NCBI RefSeq assembly: GCF_035621475.1
Contig: NZ_CP141799.1
Location: 4,638,501-4,702,500 of the forward strand
From: Pseudomonas paeninsulae
Lineage (GTDB): Bacteria; Pseudomonadota; Gammaproteobacteria; Pseudomonadales; Pseudomonadaceae
Length of the DNA: 64,000 nt
Direction: 5' to 3'
The position numbers and the translations under genes are program-made. Below are positions 10,740 to 22,368 of this stretch, piece by piece. Positions within the stretch are counted from its first letter, which is position 1. Every line of letters starts with the position of its first letter. The notes beneath the pieces are model-generated. The model did not search any database and was not told the origin of the DNA. It was given only the letters and a program-made list of their open reading frames with translations.

Positions 10740-11536
10740 GGCAGCACCTCCAGCATCGACTCATGGGTCACGGGCAACATCCAGCGTGCCTGTCCCGGTT
10801 TTACCCCTGCGCGGCGGGAGCGGTCAACCACCCAGCCCCGGACTGCGACCTGGTGCCCAGTCAAGCTGTGCAACCAACCGATATCGAAGCCATCCTGTGC
10901 CTGCGGCGGCACACGCAGGACCAACCCTCCACCCAGCTCCAGCCACACCCCGCCGCGATTGCGCTCGACCCGCTCGACCCGCCCCTCGATCAGGGCAAAA
11001 CCGCCGCGACTCAACTGTCCGGGCGCTTGTACCGGCGAGCGCCGCCACAGGCCGATGCGCGACTGCCGAGCAAGCAGCTCGGCCGCCTGCTGGCACTCGA
11101 CCAGCGCCACATTGGGCGCAATCGCCACCAGATAGCCGAGCCCCTCGGCCAACAGTTGCGCTTCGAGGTTGCGGCCCTTGCCGTCGTAGGCATGCGCCAG
11201 GGTACGGCCGTAATGATCCTTGGGTTCACGGCCAAGCTGCAAACCGACGCGCCCGTCATTGGCCGCCACCAACTCGCTCAAGCGGCGGCGCGCGGCCTCG
11301 GCAAAGGGTTCGGCGCTGCGCCCATCACGCCCAAGCTCGGGGCTGTTCAGGCCGATCAGCCGCACACTGCGGCCATCGCGCAAGCGCAAGGTGTCGCCAT
11401 CGACGATCCGCTGCACGCCGAAACTCGGTAATTGCCCGGGCTCCGGACAGAACGCCTGGGCAGAAGCCAGGCAAAATACGGACATAAAAAAGGCGCCCAC
11501 CAGGGACGCCTTTTTCACTCGCGAAGAACCACCCAT
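10736..11536 (-). CDS. secreted thermonuclease-family (SNase-like) protein
   Basis: 266 residues beginning MGGSSRVKKASLVGAFFMS with a Sec signal that ends AQA just before FCPEPG. The staphylococcal nuclease fold follows: VDGDTLRL, VRLIGLNSPELGRDG with the catalytic Arg and Glu, then KDHYGRTLAHAY with the second Arg. The C-terminal third (about residues 175-266) is an OB-like extension. It is translationally coupled to the M48 gene through an ATGA overlap. The signal-peptide codons contain the rpmE terminator hairpin, and a downstream ATG (MSVFCLASAQA) would leave too short a signal. Confidence 0.87.
   Translation of the reverse strand: MGGSSRVKKASLVGAFFMSVFCLASAQAFCPEPGQLPSFGVQRIVDGDTLRLRDGRSVRLIGLNSPELGRDGRSAEPFAEAARRRLSELVAANDGRVGLQLGREPKDHYGRTLAHAYDGKGRNLEAQLLAEGLGYLVAIAPNVALVECQQAAELLARQSRIGLWRRSPVQAPGQLSRGGFALIEGRVERVERNRGGVWLELGGGLVLRVPPQAQDGFDIGWLHSLTGHQVAVRGWVVDRSRRAGVKPGQARWMLPVTHESMLEVLP
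11486..11515 (-). terminator. rpmE terminator embedded in the nuclease signal-peptide codons
   Basis: On the minus strand an A-rich arm plus GGCG-(T)-CCC, a 4-base loop and GGG-CGCC is followed by six T residues. The stem has one single-base bulge, and the U-tract is well placed for transcription coming from rpmE. A matching T-tract on the other strand makes it bidirectional. It lies entirely within codons 8-17 of the downstream nuclease reading frame. Confidence 0.8.
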
Positions 11537-11562
11537 CAGGGTACCCGTCGCTGCGCGCAAAC

Positions 11563-11778
11563 TTACTGCTTGGCGCCGAACATGCCGAAACGCTGCTTGA
11601 AGCGATCAACACGGCCGCCGGTATCCAGCATTTTCTGCTTGCCGGTGTAGAACGGGTGGCACTCGTTGCACACGTCCAGGCTCAGCGGCTTGGCCAGGGT
11701 GGAGCGAGTTTCGATCACGTTGCCACAGCTGCAGGTAGCAGTGAGGCCTTCGTAGTTCGGATGGATATCGGCTTTCAT
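11563..11778 (-). CDS. rpmE: 50S ribosomal protein L31 (zinc-binding form)
   Basis: 71 residues, [20 protein letters not shown]. The cysteines CSCG and CNEC form the zinc site that defines the C+ form of L31, as opposed to the zinc-free paralogue made under zinc starvation. It is divergent from priA, with a 168-base intergenic region. Its terminator lies 50 bases downstream, inside the nuclease gene. Confidence 0.97.
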   Translation of the reverse strand: MKADIHPNYEGLTATCSCGNVIETRSTLAKPLSLDVCNECHPFYTGKQKMLDTGGRVDRFKQRFGMFGAKQ

Positions 11779-11946
11779 GGTGTATTCCTCGGGGCTGACA
11801 TGCCGCCACCCGACACTATTGTCGAGTACCGCACTTAATTAGGCCGGGGATGATACCAGAGCCAAGCCACGACGCAAGCCACCGCGGAGGCCGGCCGTCG
11901 CCAGGCCGCGTGCTAAGATCGCGCCCTTCTGCCTGGAGCCCGCCGC

Positions 11947-14166
<2,220 letters not shown>

Positions 14167-14269
14167 ACGGCAAGCTGCAAGCCTTGCAGGGCGGGCGGGA
14201 CGGCGATCCATTGGCAGCCAACACAAGCCATGTATCAGAGGACTGATGCCGCGCCGACCCGCTTAAAGC

Positions 14270-14299
14270 TTGATGCTGCGGCCGTAGGGCGCCGATAAT
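14270..14299 (+). promoter_or_regulatory. candidate sigma-70 promoter of argS
   Basis: TTGATG (14270-14275) and GATAAT (14294-14299) are 18 bases apart and end 59 bases before the argS ATG. The matches are 4 of 6 and 5 of 6 to consensus. The preceding priA-argS spacer (from 14167) has no other visible element. Confidence 0.5.
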
Positions 14300-14358
14300 G
14301 CCCCGTTTTCAACCAGCGCCTCAGGGCACAGCCGCCTCAACGGCCGACCGAGCAGACC

Positions 14359-16122
14359 ATGAAAGACAGCATTCGCCACCTGATCCAGCAAGCCCTGACC
14401 CGCCTGACTACCGAAGGCGTGCTGCCCGAGGGCCTGAGCCCGACGATTCAGGTGGAGAACACCAAGGACAAGAGCCACGGTGATTTCGCCAGCAATATCG
14501 CCATGATGCTGGCCAAGCCGGCCGGTATGAAGCCGCGCGAATTGGCCGAAAAGCTGATCGCCGCGTTGCCCAGCGATGAACAGATCAGCAAGGTCGAAAT
14601 CGCCGGCCCCGGCTTTCTCAACTTTTACCAGAACAGCCAGGCCCTGGCCGGTCGCCTCGACGCCGAGCTGGCCGACGCCAAGCTCGGCGTACGCAAAGCC
14701 GGCCCCCCGCAGACCGTGGTGATTGACCTGTCCTCGCCGAACCTGGCCAAGGAAATGCACGTCGGCCACCTGCGTTCGACCATCATTGGCGACGCCGTGG
14801 CACGGGTACTGGAGTTCCTCGGCGACCAGGTGATCCGGCAAAATCACGTCGGCGACTGGGGCACCCAGTTCGGCATGCTGCTGGCCTTTATGGAGGCCAA
14901 CCCAGCCGCCGCCGAGAGCGAGCTGGCCGATTTGGAAGGTTTCTACCGCGCGGCGAAAAAGTGCTTCGACGACTCCGCCGCGTTCGCCGAGCGCGCCCGC
15001 GAGCTGGTGGTCCAGCTGCAAGCCGGCGACGCCGAATGCATGCGCCTGTGGCACCGCTTCAACGAAATTTCCCTGTCGCACTGCCAGAAAGCCTACGACC
15101 GCCTGGGCGTCAAGCTGTCCCCGGCCGACGTCAAGGGCGAGAGCGCCTACAACACCGAACTGCCGGGCATTATCGACGCCCTGCGGGCCAAGGGCCTGCT
15201 CAGCGAGAGCGACGGTGCCCAGTGCGTATTCCTCGACGAATACATGAATGCCGAAGGCAAGCCGCTGCCGGTAATCGTGCAGAAGGCCGGCGGCGGCTAC
15301 CTGTATTCGACCACCGACCTGGCCGCCATGCGCTACCGCAGCCAGGTGCTCAAGGCCGACCGTGCGCTGTATTTCGTCGACCAGCGCCAGGCCCTGCACT
15401 TCCAGATGGCCTTCGAAGTGGCGCGCCGCGCCGGCTTCGTCCATGCAGGCATGCAGCTCGAACACATGGGCTTCGGCACCATGAACGGCGCCGATGGCCG
15501 GCCGTTCAAGACCCGCGATGGCGGCACGGTGAAGCTGATCGACCTGCTCGACGAGGCCGTAGAGCGCGCCTATGCGCTGGTAAAAGCCCGCAATGATCAA
15601 CGAACCGACCGCGGAGAAGCCCCGTTTACCGAAGAGCAACTGAGAACCATCGGTAACGTGGTGGGTATCGCCTCAGTCAAATACGCCGACCTGTCCAAGC
15701 ACCGTACCAGCGATTACCGCTTCAACTTCGAGCAGATGCTCAGCTTCGAGGGCAACACCGCGCCTTATTTGCTCTACGCCTACACCCGCGTGGCCAGCAT
15801 ATTCCGCAAGCTGGGCAAGAGCTTCGCGGAGATCGACGGCCAACTCGACCTGCAAGCCGCCCATGAAGTCGAGCTGGCCGGCAAGCTGGCGCAGTTTTCC
15901 GAAGTGCTCGGCGGCGTGGCCGAGAAAGGCGAACCGCACCAACTGTGCGCCTACCTCTACGACCTGGCCGGGTTGTTCTCCAGCTTCTACGAACATTGCC
16001 CGATCCTCACCGCCGAGGACCAGGCAACCCAACAGAGTCGCCTGCGCCTGGCCGCCCTGACCGGCCGCACGCTCAAACAGGGCCTGGAGTTACTCGGCCT
16101 GGAAACCCTGGAGCGCATGTAA
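14359..16122 (+). CDS. argS: arginyl-tRNA synthetase
   Basis: Class I synthetase of 587 residues that charges tRNA-Arg. The N-terminal Add1 domain (about 1-110) precedes the HIGH-type motif HVGHLRST, and the KMSKS-equivalent region is [10 protein letters not shown]. The DALR anticodon-binding domain closes the protein, ending with the family [13 protein letters not shown]. The stop codon is directly followed by the ATG of the SPOR gene, so the two are co-transcribed. Confidence 0.97.
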   Translation: MKDSIRHLIQQALTRLTTEGVLPEGLSPTIQVENTKDKSHGDFASNIAMMLAKPAGMKPRELAEKLIAALPSDEQISKVEIAGPGFLNFYQNSQALAGRLDAELADAKLGVRKAGPPQTVVIDLSSPNLAKEMHVGHLRSTIIGDAVARVLEFLGDQVIRQNHVGDWGTQFGMLLAFMEANPAAAESELADLEGFYRAAKKCFDDSAAFAERARELVVQLQAGDAECMRLWHRFNEISLSHCQKAYDRLGVKLSPADVKGESAYNTELPGIIDALRAKGLLSESDGAQCVFLDEYMNAEGKPLPVIVQKAGGGYLYSTTDLAAMRYRSQVLKADRALYFVDQRQALHFQMAFEVARRAGFVHAGMQLEHMGFGTMNGADGRPFKTRDGGTVKLIDLLDEAVERAYALVKARNDQRTDRGEAPFTEEQLRTIGNVVGIASVKYADLSKHRTSDYRFNFEQMLSFEGNTAPYLLYAYTRVASIFRKLGKSFAEIDGQLDLQAAHEVELAGKLAQFSEVLGGVAEKGEPHQLCAYLYDLAGLFSSFYEHCPILTAEDQATQQSRLRLAALTGRTLKQGLELLGLETLERM

Positions 16123-16809
16123 ATGGCTGCGCGCAAGAAGCCCCCGGTGAAGCGCGGCGCCAGCCGCTACAAGGCACCGGCGAAGAAACCCGTGCCGGGC
16201 TGGATCTGGCTGGCCTGCGGCCTGGTCGTCGGCGTATTTGTCATGCTGCTGATGAACCTGCAGCCAGGGGGCGACGCGGTCAAACGTAACAAGGCCGAGA
16301 CCGCACGTGTCAGTAGCAAGCCCAAGCCGAAATCCACCACGCAGGCGCCAACCAAGCCCAAGTACGATTTCTACACCCTGCTGCCCGAGTCGGAAGTCAT
16401 AGTGCCGCCGGACGCCCTACCGCCACCTGCGCCCGCACAACCAACAGTGACGCCGGAACAGGCGGCGAAAATCGACGCCGCACGCGCCCTGGCCGCACTC
16501 AACGGTGAAACGCCGCCGCCGGCACCGCCAGTTGCCCCCACCCCACCAGCTGTCCAGGCGCCACTCAGCACCCAGTTTTTCCTCCAGGCCGGCTCGTTCC
16601 GGCGCAAGGATGATGCGGAAAGCGTCCGGGCGCAGATCATCCTGCTCGGCCAGAGCGTTAGGGTGGAATCCGGCACGGTGCGCGAGGAGACGTGGTACCG
16701 CGTGCTGGTCGGCCCCTTCGCCAACCGCGAACAACTCGCAGTCTCGCAAAAAGCCCTGGCGGCCAACGGCTTCAGCAATCTGCTCCTGCAGCAACGGCAG
16801 AACCGCTGA
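16123..16809 (+). CDS. SPOR-domain inner-membrane protein (FtsN-like)
   Basis: 228 residues: a basic cytoplasmic tail (AARKKPPVKRGASRYKAP), one membrane helix (about 27-46), a proline/alanine-rich linker (about 70-145) and a C-terminal SPOR domain from FFLQAGSFRRKDDAE. SPOR domains bind denuded septal peptidoglycan, so a role in division or cell-wall maintenance is likely. It sits in the position of PA5052 of P. aeruginosa. The FtsN name is not assigned because the essential FtsN motif is not evident. Confidence 0.9.
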   Translation: MAARKKPPVKRGASRYKAPAKKPVPGWIWLACGLVVGVFVMLLMNLQPGGDAVKRNKAETARVSSKPKPKSTTQAPTKPKYDFYTLLPESEVIVPPDALPPPAPAQPTVTPEQAAKIDAARALAALNGETPPPAPPVAPTPPAVQAPLSTQFFLQAGSFRRKDDAESVRAQIILLGQSVRVESGTVREETWYRVLVGPFANREQLAVSQKALAANGFSNLLLQQRQNR

Positions 16810-16815
16810 GCCTCA

Positions 16816-16851
16816 CCCCGACCGGCCCACCAGGGGTCGGTCGGGGCTTTT
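16816..16851 (+). terminator. intrinsic terminator of argS-SPOR operon
   Basis: The arms CCCCGACCG (16816-16824) and CGGTCGGGG (16838-16846) are perfect complements, followed by CTTTT. The hairpin separates argS from the heat-shock unit hslVU. Confidence 0.85.
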
Positions 16852-16931
16852 GCCCAGCGCTCACACCCTGCCTCGGCAATCTGCTGTTACAGGCGCAATC
16901 ACACCGTTTGGTCGAGAATCATCCAGCGCAG

Positions 16932-16960
16932 GTTGAAAAGCCCTCCACGCCCCCCCATTT
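16932..16960 (+). promoter_or_regulatory. sigma-32 (heat-shock) promoter of hslVU
   Basis: GTTGAAA (16932-16938) and CCCCATTT (16953-16960) are separated by 14 bases. This is nearly identical to the RpoH consensus CTTGAAA-N(11-16)-CCCCATNT, and a start about 40 bases before hslV is expected. hslVU is a classical RpoH target, so motif and context agree. Confidence 0.88.
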
Positions 16961-17005
16961 GAATCAGCATTGGGCATTTTCGCCCCGCTGCGTGGAGACT
17001 CCCCC

Positions 17006-17539
17006 TTGACCACCATCGTTTCAGTACGCCGCCACGGCAAAGTCGTCATGGGCGGCGACGGCCAGGTTTCCCTCGGCAACACCGTGATGAAAGGCAATGC
17101 GAAGAAGGTTCGCCACCTCTATCACGGCCAGGTCCTCGCCGGTTTCGCCGGCGCCACCGCGGACGCCTTCACCCTATTCGAGCGCTTCGAAGGCAAGCTG
17201 GAAAAACACCAGGGCCACCTGGTACGCGCCGCCGTCGAACTGGCCAAGGACTGGCGCACCGACCGCTCGCTGAGCCGCCTGGAAGCCATGCTTGCAGTGG
17301 CCAACAAAGACGCCTCGCTGATCATCACCGGCAATGGCGATGTGGTGGAGCCGGAGCACGGCCTGATCGCCATGGGCTCCGGCGGCGGCTTTGCCCAAGC
17401 CGCGGCATTGGCCTTGCTGCAGAATACCGAGCAGATGTCGGCCCACGAAATTGCGGAAAAGGCGTTGAACATTGCCGCGTCCATCTGTGTCTTTACCAAT
17501 CAGAATCTGACTATCGAGGAACTGGACTCGGCCATCTGA
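17006..17539 (+). CDS. hslV: ATP-dependent protease peptidase subunit HslV
   Basis: Threonine peptidase of the HslUV (ClpYQ) complex. I start it at TTG 17006 (177 residues, [21 protein letters not shown]) because GGAG lies 8 bases upstream, and removal of the first residue exposes the catalytic Thr1 as the family requires. The in-frame TTG at 16970 would block the N-terminal threonine. The substrate-channel motif [15 protein letters not shown] and the C-terminus are typical. It is the first gene of the heat-shock operon, 27 bases before hslU. Confidence 0.96.
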   Translation: MTTIVSVRRHGKVVMGGDGQVSLGNTVMKGNAKKVRHLYHGQVLAGFAGATADAFTLFERFEGKLEKHQGHLVRAAVELAKDWRTDRSLSRLEAMLAVANKDASLIITGNGDVVEPEHGLIAMGSGGGFAQAAALALLQNTEQMSAHEIAEKALNIAASICVFTNQNLTIEELDSAI

Positions 17540-17566
17540 GCCGATTTCCGTTCGGAGCCGCCTGCT

Positions 17567-18907
17567 ATGTCCATGACGCCCCGCGAAATCGTTCACGAAC
17601 TCAACCGCCACATCATTGGCCAGGATGACGCCAAGCGTGCCGTGGCCATCGCCCTGCGTAATCGCTGGCGGCGTATGCAACTGCCGCTGGAGTTGCGCGC
17701 CGAAGTGACGCCGAAGAACATCCTGATGATCGGCCCGACCGGTGTCGGCAAGACCGAAATTGCCCGCCGCCTGGCCAAACTGGCCGGGGCACCGTTCATC
17801 AAGGTCGAAGCAACCAAATTCACCGAAGTCGGCTACGTTGGCCGCGATGTCGAGTCGATCATTCGTGACCTGGCCGATGCCGCGATCAAGATGCTGCGCG
17901 AGCAGGAGATGATCAAGGTTCGCCACCGCGCCGAAGACGCCGCCGAAGAGCGCATCCTCGATGCCCTGCTACCGCCGCCGCGCGCCGGCTTCAATGAAGA
18001 CCCAACGCCGAGCGGCGACTCCAATACCCGCCAACTGTTCCGCAAGCGCCTGCGCGAAGGCCAGCTGGATGACAAGGACATCGACATCGAGGTGACCGAC
18101 AGTCCAGCCGGTATCGAGATCATGACCCCGCCGGGCATGGAAGAGATGACCAGCCAGCTGCAGAGCCTGTTCTCCAACATGGGCAAGGGCAAGAAGAAGA
18201 GCCGCACGCTCAAGGTCAAGGAAGCGCTGAAGCTGGTGCGCGACGAAGAAGCCGCGCGCCTGGTCAATGAGGAAGAGCTGAAAGCCACGGCCCTCGAAGC
18301 CGTGGAGCAGAACGGCATCGTCTTCATCGACGAGATCGACAAGGTCACCAAACGTGGCAACGTCGGCGGCGCCGACGTCTCCCGCGAAGGCGTGCAACGC
18401 GACCTGCTGCCGCTGATTGAGGGCTGCACGGTCAACACCAAGCTGGGCATGATCAAGACCGACCACATCCTGTTCATCGCCTCCGGCGCCTTCCACCTGA
18501 GCAAGCCGAGCGACCTGGTGCCGGAACTGCAAGGCCGCCTGCCGATCCGCGTCGAACTCAAGGCGCTGTCGCCGGAAGACTTCGAGCGTATTCTCACCGA
18601 ACCACACGCCTCCCTGACCGAGCAGTACATTGCCCTGCTCAACACCGAGGGTTTGAAAATCGAGTTCGCCGCAGACGGCATCAAGCGGCTTGCCGAGATT
18701 GCCTGGCAGGTCAACGAGAAAACCGAGAATATCGGGGCTCGACGCCTGCACACCCTGCTCGAACGACTGCTCGAAGAAGTGTCCTTCAGCGCCGGTGACC
18801 TGGCCGCCCAGCATGACGACAAGCCGATCCGCATCGACGCCGACTACGTCAATGACCACCTCGGCGAACTGGCCGAGGACGAAGACCTCTCGCGCTATAT
18901 TCTTTAA
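17567..18907 (+). CDS. hslU: ATP-dependent protease unfoldase HslU
   Basis: AAA+ unfoldase of 446 residues (E. coli 443) that feeds substrates to HslV. Visible are Walker [10 protein letters not shown] (about residue 57), the pore-loop region [11 protein letters not shown], and an intermediate domain rich in charged residues (about 110-235). Walker B VFIDEIDK, a sensor region, and the C-terminal tail ending EDLSRYIL, which inserts into HslV, follow. Confidence 0.98.
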   Translation: MSMTPREIVHELNRHIIGQDDAKRAVAIALRNRWRRMQLPLELRAEVTPKNILMIGPTGVGKTEIARRLAKLAGAPFIKVEATKFTEVGYVGRDVESIIRDLADAAIKMLREQEMIKVRHRAEDAAEERILDALLPPPRAGFNEDPTPSGDSNTRQLFRKRLREGQLDDKDIDIEVTDSPAGIEIMTPPGMEEMTSQLQSLFSNMGKGKKKSRTLKVKEALKLVRDEEAARLVNEEELKATALEAVEQNGIVFIDEIDKVTKRGNVGGADVSREGVQRDLLPLIEGCTVNTKLGMIKTDHILFIASGAFHLSKPSDLVPELQGRLPIRVELKALSPEDFERILTEPHASLTEQYIALLNTEGLKIEFAADGIKRLAEIAWQVNEKTENIGARRLHTLLERLLEEVSFSAGDLAAQHDDKPIRIDADYVNDHLGELAEDEDLSRYIL

Positions 18908-18920
18908 CCAACAGCCAACC

Positions 18921-18948
18921 TGCAGGAGTCGGCTTGCTGACTCCTGCA
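18921..18948. repeat. perfect 10-bp hairpin between hslU and the DUF971 gene
   Basis: TGCAGGAGTC (18921-18930) and GACTCCTGCA (18939-18948) are exact complements around an 8-base loop. There is no T-tract, so it is not a standard terminator. It could be an RNA-stability or processing hairpin within an hslU operon transcript. Confidence 0.6.
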
Positions 18949-18965
18949 ACAGCCGGGCATCGATA

Positions 18966-19337
18966 ATGCACATCCCCTCCGCAGTCAAACTGCACAAGGC
19001 ATCGCGCACCCTGGAGCTGCAGTACGGCAGCGCCAGCTACACCCTGCCGGCAGAGTTCCTTCGCGTGCACTCGCCCTCGGCGGAAGTGCAAGGCCATGGC
19101 AAGCCCATTCTGCAGACCGGCAAGCTGCATGTCGCCCTGAGCGGCGTCGAGCCGGCCGGTAATTACGCCCTGAAACTCTGTTTCGACGATGGCCACGACA
19201 GCGGGCTGTTCAGCTGGGACTACCTGTATGAACTGGCCACCCATCAGGATCCCTTATGGGCCGACTACCTGACCGCGCTCGCGGCTGCCGGGAAATCCCG
19301 CGACCCCGACGAGTTCGTGGTCAAGCTGATGCTCTAG
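18966..19337 (+). CDS. DUF971 (GBBH-like N-terminal domain) protein
   Basis: 123 residues starting MHIPSAVKLHKASRTLEL. The single DUF971 domain contains AEFLRVHSPSAEVQGHG and the end motif DDGHDSGLFSWDYLYELA, which matches the N-terminal domain of gamma-butyrobetaine hydroxylase-like proteins. Its function is not established. It follows hslU by 58 bases, as PA5055 does in P. aeruginosa, and is probably transcribed with hslVU. Confidence 0.92.
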   Translation: MHIPSAVKLHKASRTLELQYGSASYTLPAEFLRVHSPSAEVQGHGKPILQTGKLHVALSGVEPAGNYALKLCFDDGHDSGLFSWDYLYELATHQDPLWADYLTALAAAGKSRDPDEFVVKLML

Positions 19338-19676
19338 CCCAACAGGCGAGCCAGAGCCGCCCCGCCTATTCCAACCGCCTGCAACGGGCGGACGGATCCA
19401 CGCTCAAGAGCTTCCCTCGCCGAGGTTAGAGCGCACTTTCTAATCTATCTCGGCATACTCAGCGCGCATTTGCCCGTATCGCGGCAAGCTTGCGCAAATC
19501 AACAAACTCGGGTAACCAAGGAACTGGCAGGTTCCCTGCATTTGGCCAAGCCGGATGCATACATTGAGAAGCGGATTAGTTCCGCCCCCGGTAACCCGAG
19601 CAATACCCGGTTTAGTCCCGTGTCGCCTTGCACAGCAACACGCCGGTATTCGTCTCAGGACAATGGAGCGTCGTAG
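19338..19676. other. regulatory region upstream of phaC1
   Basis: 339 bases with no gene-like frame. It holds the -24/-12 motif described separately. A short stop-to-stop frame across it lacks a ribosome-binding site and composition typical of genes. Confidence 0.6.
19525..19540 (+). promoter_or_regulatory. sigma-54 type (-24/-12) promoter motif of phaC1
   Basis: TGGCAG-GTTCC-CTGCA keeps the invariant GG and GC exactly 12 bases apart and matches the RpoN consensus TGGCAC-N5-TTGCA at most other positions. It predicts a start near 19551, a 125-base leader before phaC1. RpoN-dependent PHA synthesis has been described in P. aeruginosa. Confidence 0.65.
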
Positions 19677-21356
19677 ATGTCTGAAAAAAGCAATGATGAT
19701 CTGAAACGCCAAGCTTCAGAGAACACCCTCGGCCTGAACCCGATCGTCGGCATCCAAAGCAAGGACCTGCTTACCTCGGCACGCACGGTGCTCACCCAGG
19801 CCATCCGGCAACCGTTTCACAGCGCCAAACACGTCGCTCATTTCGCCGTGGAGCTGAAGAACGTCCTGCTTGGCAAGTCCGAGCTGCAGCCTGAGAGTGG
19901 CGACCGCCGTTTCGTCGATCCGGCCTGGAGCCAGAATCCGCTGTACAAGCGCTATCTACAAACCTACCTGGCCTGGCGCAAGGAACTGCATGACTGGGTC
20001 GAGCACAGCAACCTGTCGGAGCAGGACGCCAACCGCGGACACTTCGTCATCAACCTGATGATCGACGCCATGGCGCCGAGCAACAGCATGGCCAACCCGG
20101 CGGCGGTCAAGCGCTTCTTCGAAACCGGCGGCCAGAGCCTGCTCGACGGTCTGTCGCACCTGGCCAAGGATATTGTCAATAACGGCGGCATGCCCAGCCA
20201 GGTCGACATGAAGGCCTTCGAGGTCGGCAAGAGCCTGGCCACCACCGAAGGCGTGGTGGTGTTCCGCAATAGCGTGTTGGAGCTGATCCAGTACCGACCG
20301 AGCACCGAACAGGTGCACGAGCGCCCGCTGCTGGTGGTACCACCGCAGATCAACAAGTTCTATGTGTTCGACCTGTCGCCAGAGAAGAGCCTGGCGCGCT
20401 TCCTGTTGCGTAGCGGCGTGCAGACCTTCGTGGTCAGTTGGCGCAACCCGACCAAGGCGCAACGCGAGTGGGGCCTGTCGAGCTATATCGAAGCGCTCAA
20501 GGAAGCCATCGAGGCGGTCATCGCGATCACCGGCAGCCAAGACATCAATATGCTCGGTGCCTGCTCCGGCGGCATGACCACTGCCTCGCTGCTCGGCCAC
20601 TATGCGGCGCTTGGCGAGCACAAGGTTCACGCCCTGACCCTGCTGGTCAGCGTGCTGGACAACAAACTGGACACCCAGGTCGCACTGTTCGCCGACGAGA
20701 ATACCCTGGAGATGGCCAAGCGGCGCTCCTACCAGGCCGGCGTCATCGAGGGCAGCGACATGGCCAAGGTGTTTGCCTGGATGCGCCCCAACGACCTGAT
20801 CTGGAACTACTGGGTCAACAACTACCTGCTCGGCAACGAACCGCCGGTGTTCGACATCCTCCACTGGAACAACGACACCACCCGCCTGCCCGCCGCGCTG
20901 CACGGCGAGTTCATCGACATGTTCAAGACCAATCCGCTGATCCGTCCCGGCGCGCTGGAAGTCTGCGGCACGCCGATCGACCTCAAGCAGGTCACCTGCG
21001 ACGTCTTCTGCCTCGCCGGCACCACCGATCACATCACCCCCTGGGAGGCGTGTTACAGGTCGGTACACCTGTTCGGCGGCAAATGCGAGTTCGTCCTGTC
21101 CAGCAGCGGGCATATCCAGAGCATCCTCAACCCGCCGGGCAATCCCAAGTCGCGCTACATGACCAACACGGAAATGCCCTTCGAACCGAAAGACTGGCAG
21201 GCAAGTGCAACCAAGCACACCGACTCCTGGTGGCTGCACTGGCAGAAGTGGCTGACCGAGCGCTCCGGCCCGAGCAAAAAAGCGCCGAGCAAACTGGGCA
21301 ACAAACAGTTCCCGCCCGGCGAGCCAGCACCTGGAACCTACGTACACGAACGTTGA
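19677..21356 (+). CDS. phaC1: class II poly(3-hydroxyalkanoate) synthase 1
   Basis: 559 residues; polymerises medium-chain (R)-3-hydroxyacyl-CoA on the PHA granule surface. An alpha/beta hydrolase core carries the lipase-like box GACSGG with the nucleophile Cys296. The catalytic Asp is in AGTTDHITPW and the His in SSGHIQSILNPPGNPK. The N-terminal MSEKSNDDLKR and C-terminal APGTYVHER are as in other Pseudomonas PhaC1. It is the first gene of phaC1-phaZ-phaC2-phaD. An A-rich stretch immediately after the ATG (codons 3-6) could be a Crc/Hfq target, as proposed for P. putida phaC1. Confidence 0.98.
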   Translation: MSEKSNDDLKRQASENTLGLNPIVGIQSKDLLTSARTVLTQAIRQPFHSAKHVAHFAVELKNVLLGKSELQPESGDRRFVDPAWSQNPLYKRYLQTYLAWRKELHDWVEHSNLSEQDANRGHFVINLMIDAMAPSNSMANPAAVKRFFETGGQSLLDGLSHLAKDIVNNGGMPSQVDMKAFEVGKSLATTEGVVVFRNSVLELIQYRPSTEQVHERPLLVVPPQINKFYVFDLSPEKSLARFLLRSGVQTFVVSWRNPTKAQREWGLSSYIEALKEAIEAVIAITGSQDINMLGACSGGMTTASLLGHYAALGEHKVHALTLLVSVLDNKLDTQVALFADENTLEMAKRRSYQAGVIEGSDMAKVFAWMRPNDLIWNYWVNNYLLGNEPPVFDILHWNNDTTRLPAALHGEFIDMFKTNPLIRPGALEVCGTPIDLKQVTCDVFCLAGTTDHITPWEACYRSVHLFGGKCEFVLSSSGHIQSILNPPGNPKSRYMTNTEMPFEPKDWQASATKHTDSWWLHWQKWLTERSGPSKKAPSKLGNKQFPPGEPAPGTYVHER

Positions 21357-21510
21357 TCGACTGCGCCCTGCGCACCACTGCCCGCGGCACCTGGAAGTGC
21401 CGCTCGCCCAACCGGCATACCCGCCGCGTTGGCGACCAGGTTTGCCCTGGTAGTTCTCGGTGAGACCTGGACGGTCTCACCCAGTGTTTTCACTCATAGG
21501 GCCTGCGCGC

Positions 21511-22368
21511 ATGTCATTACCTTTTGTATTTCGCACCATCGACCTGGATGGCCAAACCATCCGTACTGCCGTGCGTCCCGGCAGTGGCAAGATGGCGCCG
21601 CTGCTGATTTTCAATGGCATCGGCGCCAACCTGGAACTGGTCATGCCCTTCGTTCGCGCGCTCGACAGCGATCTCGAAGTGATCGCCTTCGACGTGCCCG
21701 GTGTCGGTGGCTCCTCGACCCCCCGCACCCCTTATCGCTTCCCCGGCCTGGCCAAGCTGGCGGCGCGCATGCTCGATTACCTGGACTACGGCCAGGTCAA
21801 TGTGATCGGCGTGTCCTGGGGCGGCGCCCTGGCGCAACAGTTCGCCCATGACTACCCGGAACGCTGCAAGAAGCTGGTGCTGGCGGCCACCTCGGCCGGC
21901 GCGGTAATGGTGCCGGGCAAGCCCAAGGTGCTCTGGCGCATGGCCAGTCCGCGGCGCTACGTACAGCCGTCCTATGGCGTGCAGATCGCTCCGGACATCT
22001 ATGGCGGCGCCTTCCGCCGCGACCCCAAGCTGGCCCTGGCACATGCCAGCAAGGTGCGCTCGGGCGGCAAGATGGGCTACTACTGGCAGCTGTTCGCTGG
22101 CGTCGGCTGGACCAGCATCCACTGGTTGCACAAGATCCGCCAACCGACCCTGGTGCTGGCCGGCGACGACGACCCGTTGATCCCGCTGATCAACATGCGT
22201 CTGCTGGCCTGGCGCATTCCGAATGCCGATCTGCACGTAATCGACGATGGTCACCTGTTTCTGGTGACCCGCGCCGGAGTAGTGGCACCGCTGATCATGA
22301 AATTCCTCGCCGAAGAACGCCAACCTGCAGTGATGCACCCCAAGCCCTCAACTGCTCGCCAGAACTGA
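21511..22368 (+). CDS. phaZ: intracellular PHA depolymerase
   Basis: 285-residue alpha/beta hydrolase that mobilises stored medium-chain PHA. The nucleophile elbow is GVSWGG with Ser102; Asp is in LAGDDDPLIPL and His in IDDGHLFLV. ATG 21511 gives the family N-terminus MSLPFVFRTIDLDGQTIRT; an in-frame upstream start would add 17 unrelated residues. It lies between the two synthases, as in all pseudomonads with this locus. Confidence 0.97.
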   Translation: MSLPFVFRTIDLDGQTIRTAVRPGSGKMAPLLIFNGIGANLELVMPFVRALDSDLEVIAFDVPGVGGSSTPRTPYRFPGLAKLAARMLDYLDYGQVNVIGVSWGGALAQQFAHDYPERCKKLVLAATSAGAVMVPGKPKVLWRMASPRRYVQPSYGVQIAPDIYGGAFRRDPKLALAHASKVRSGGKMGYYWQLFAGVGWTSIHWLHKIRQPTLVLAGDDDPLIPLINMRLLAWRIPNADLHVIDDGHLFLVTRAGVVAPLIMKFLAEERQPAVMHPKPSTARQN

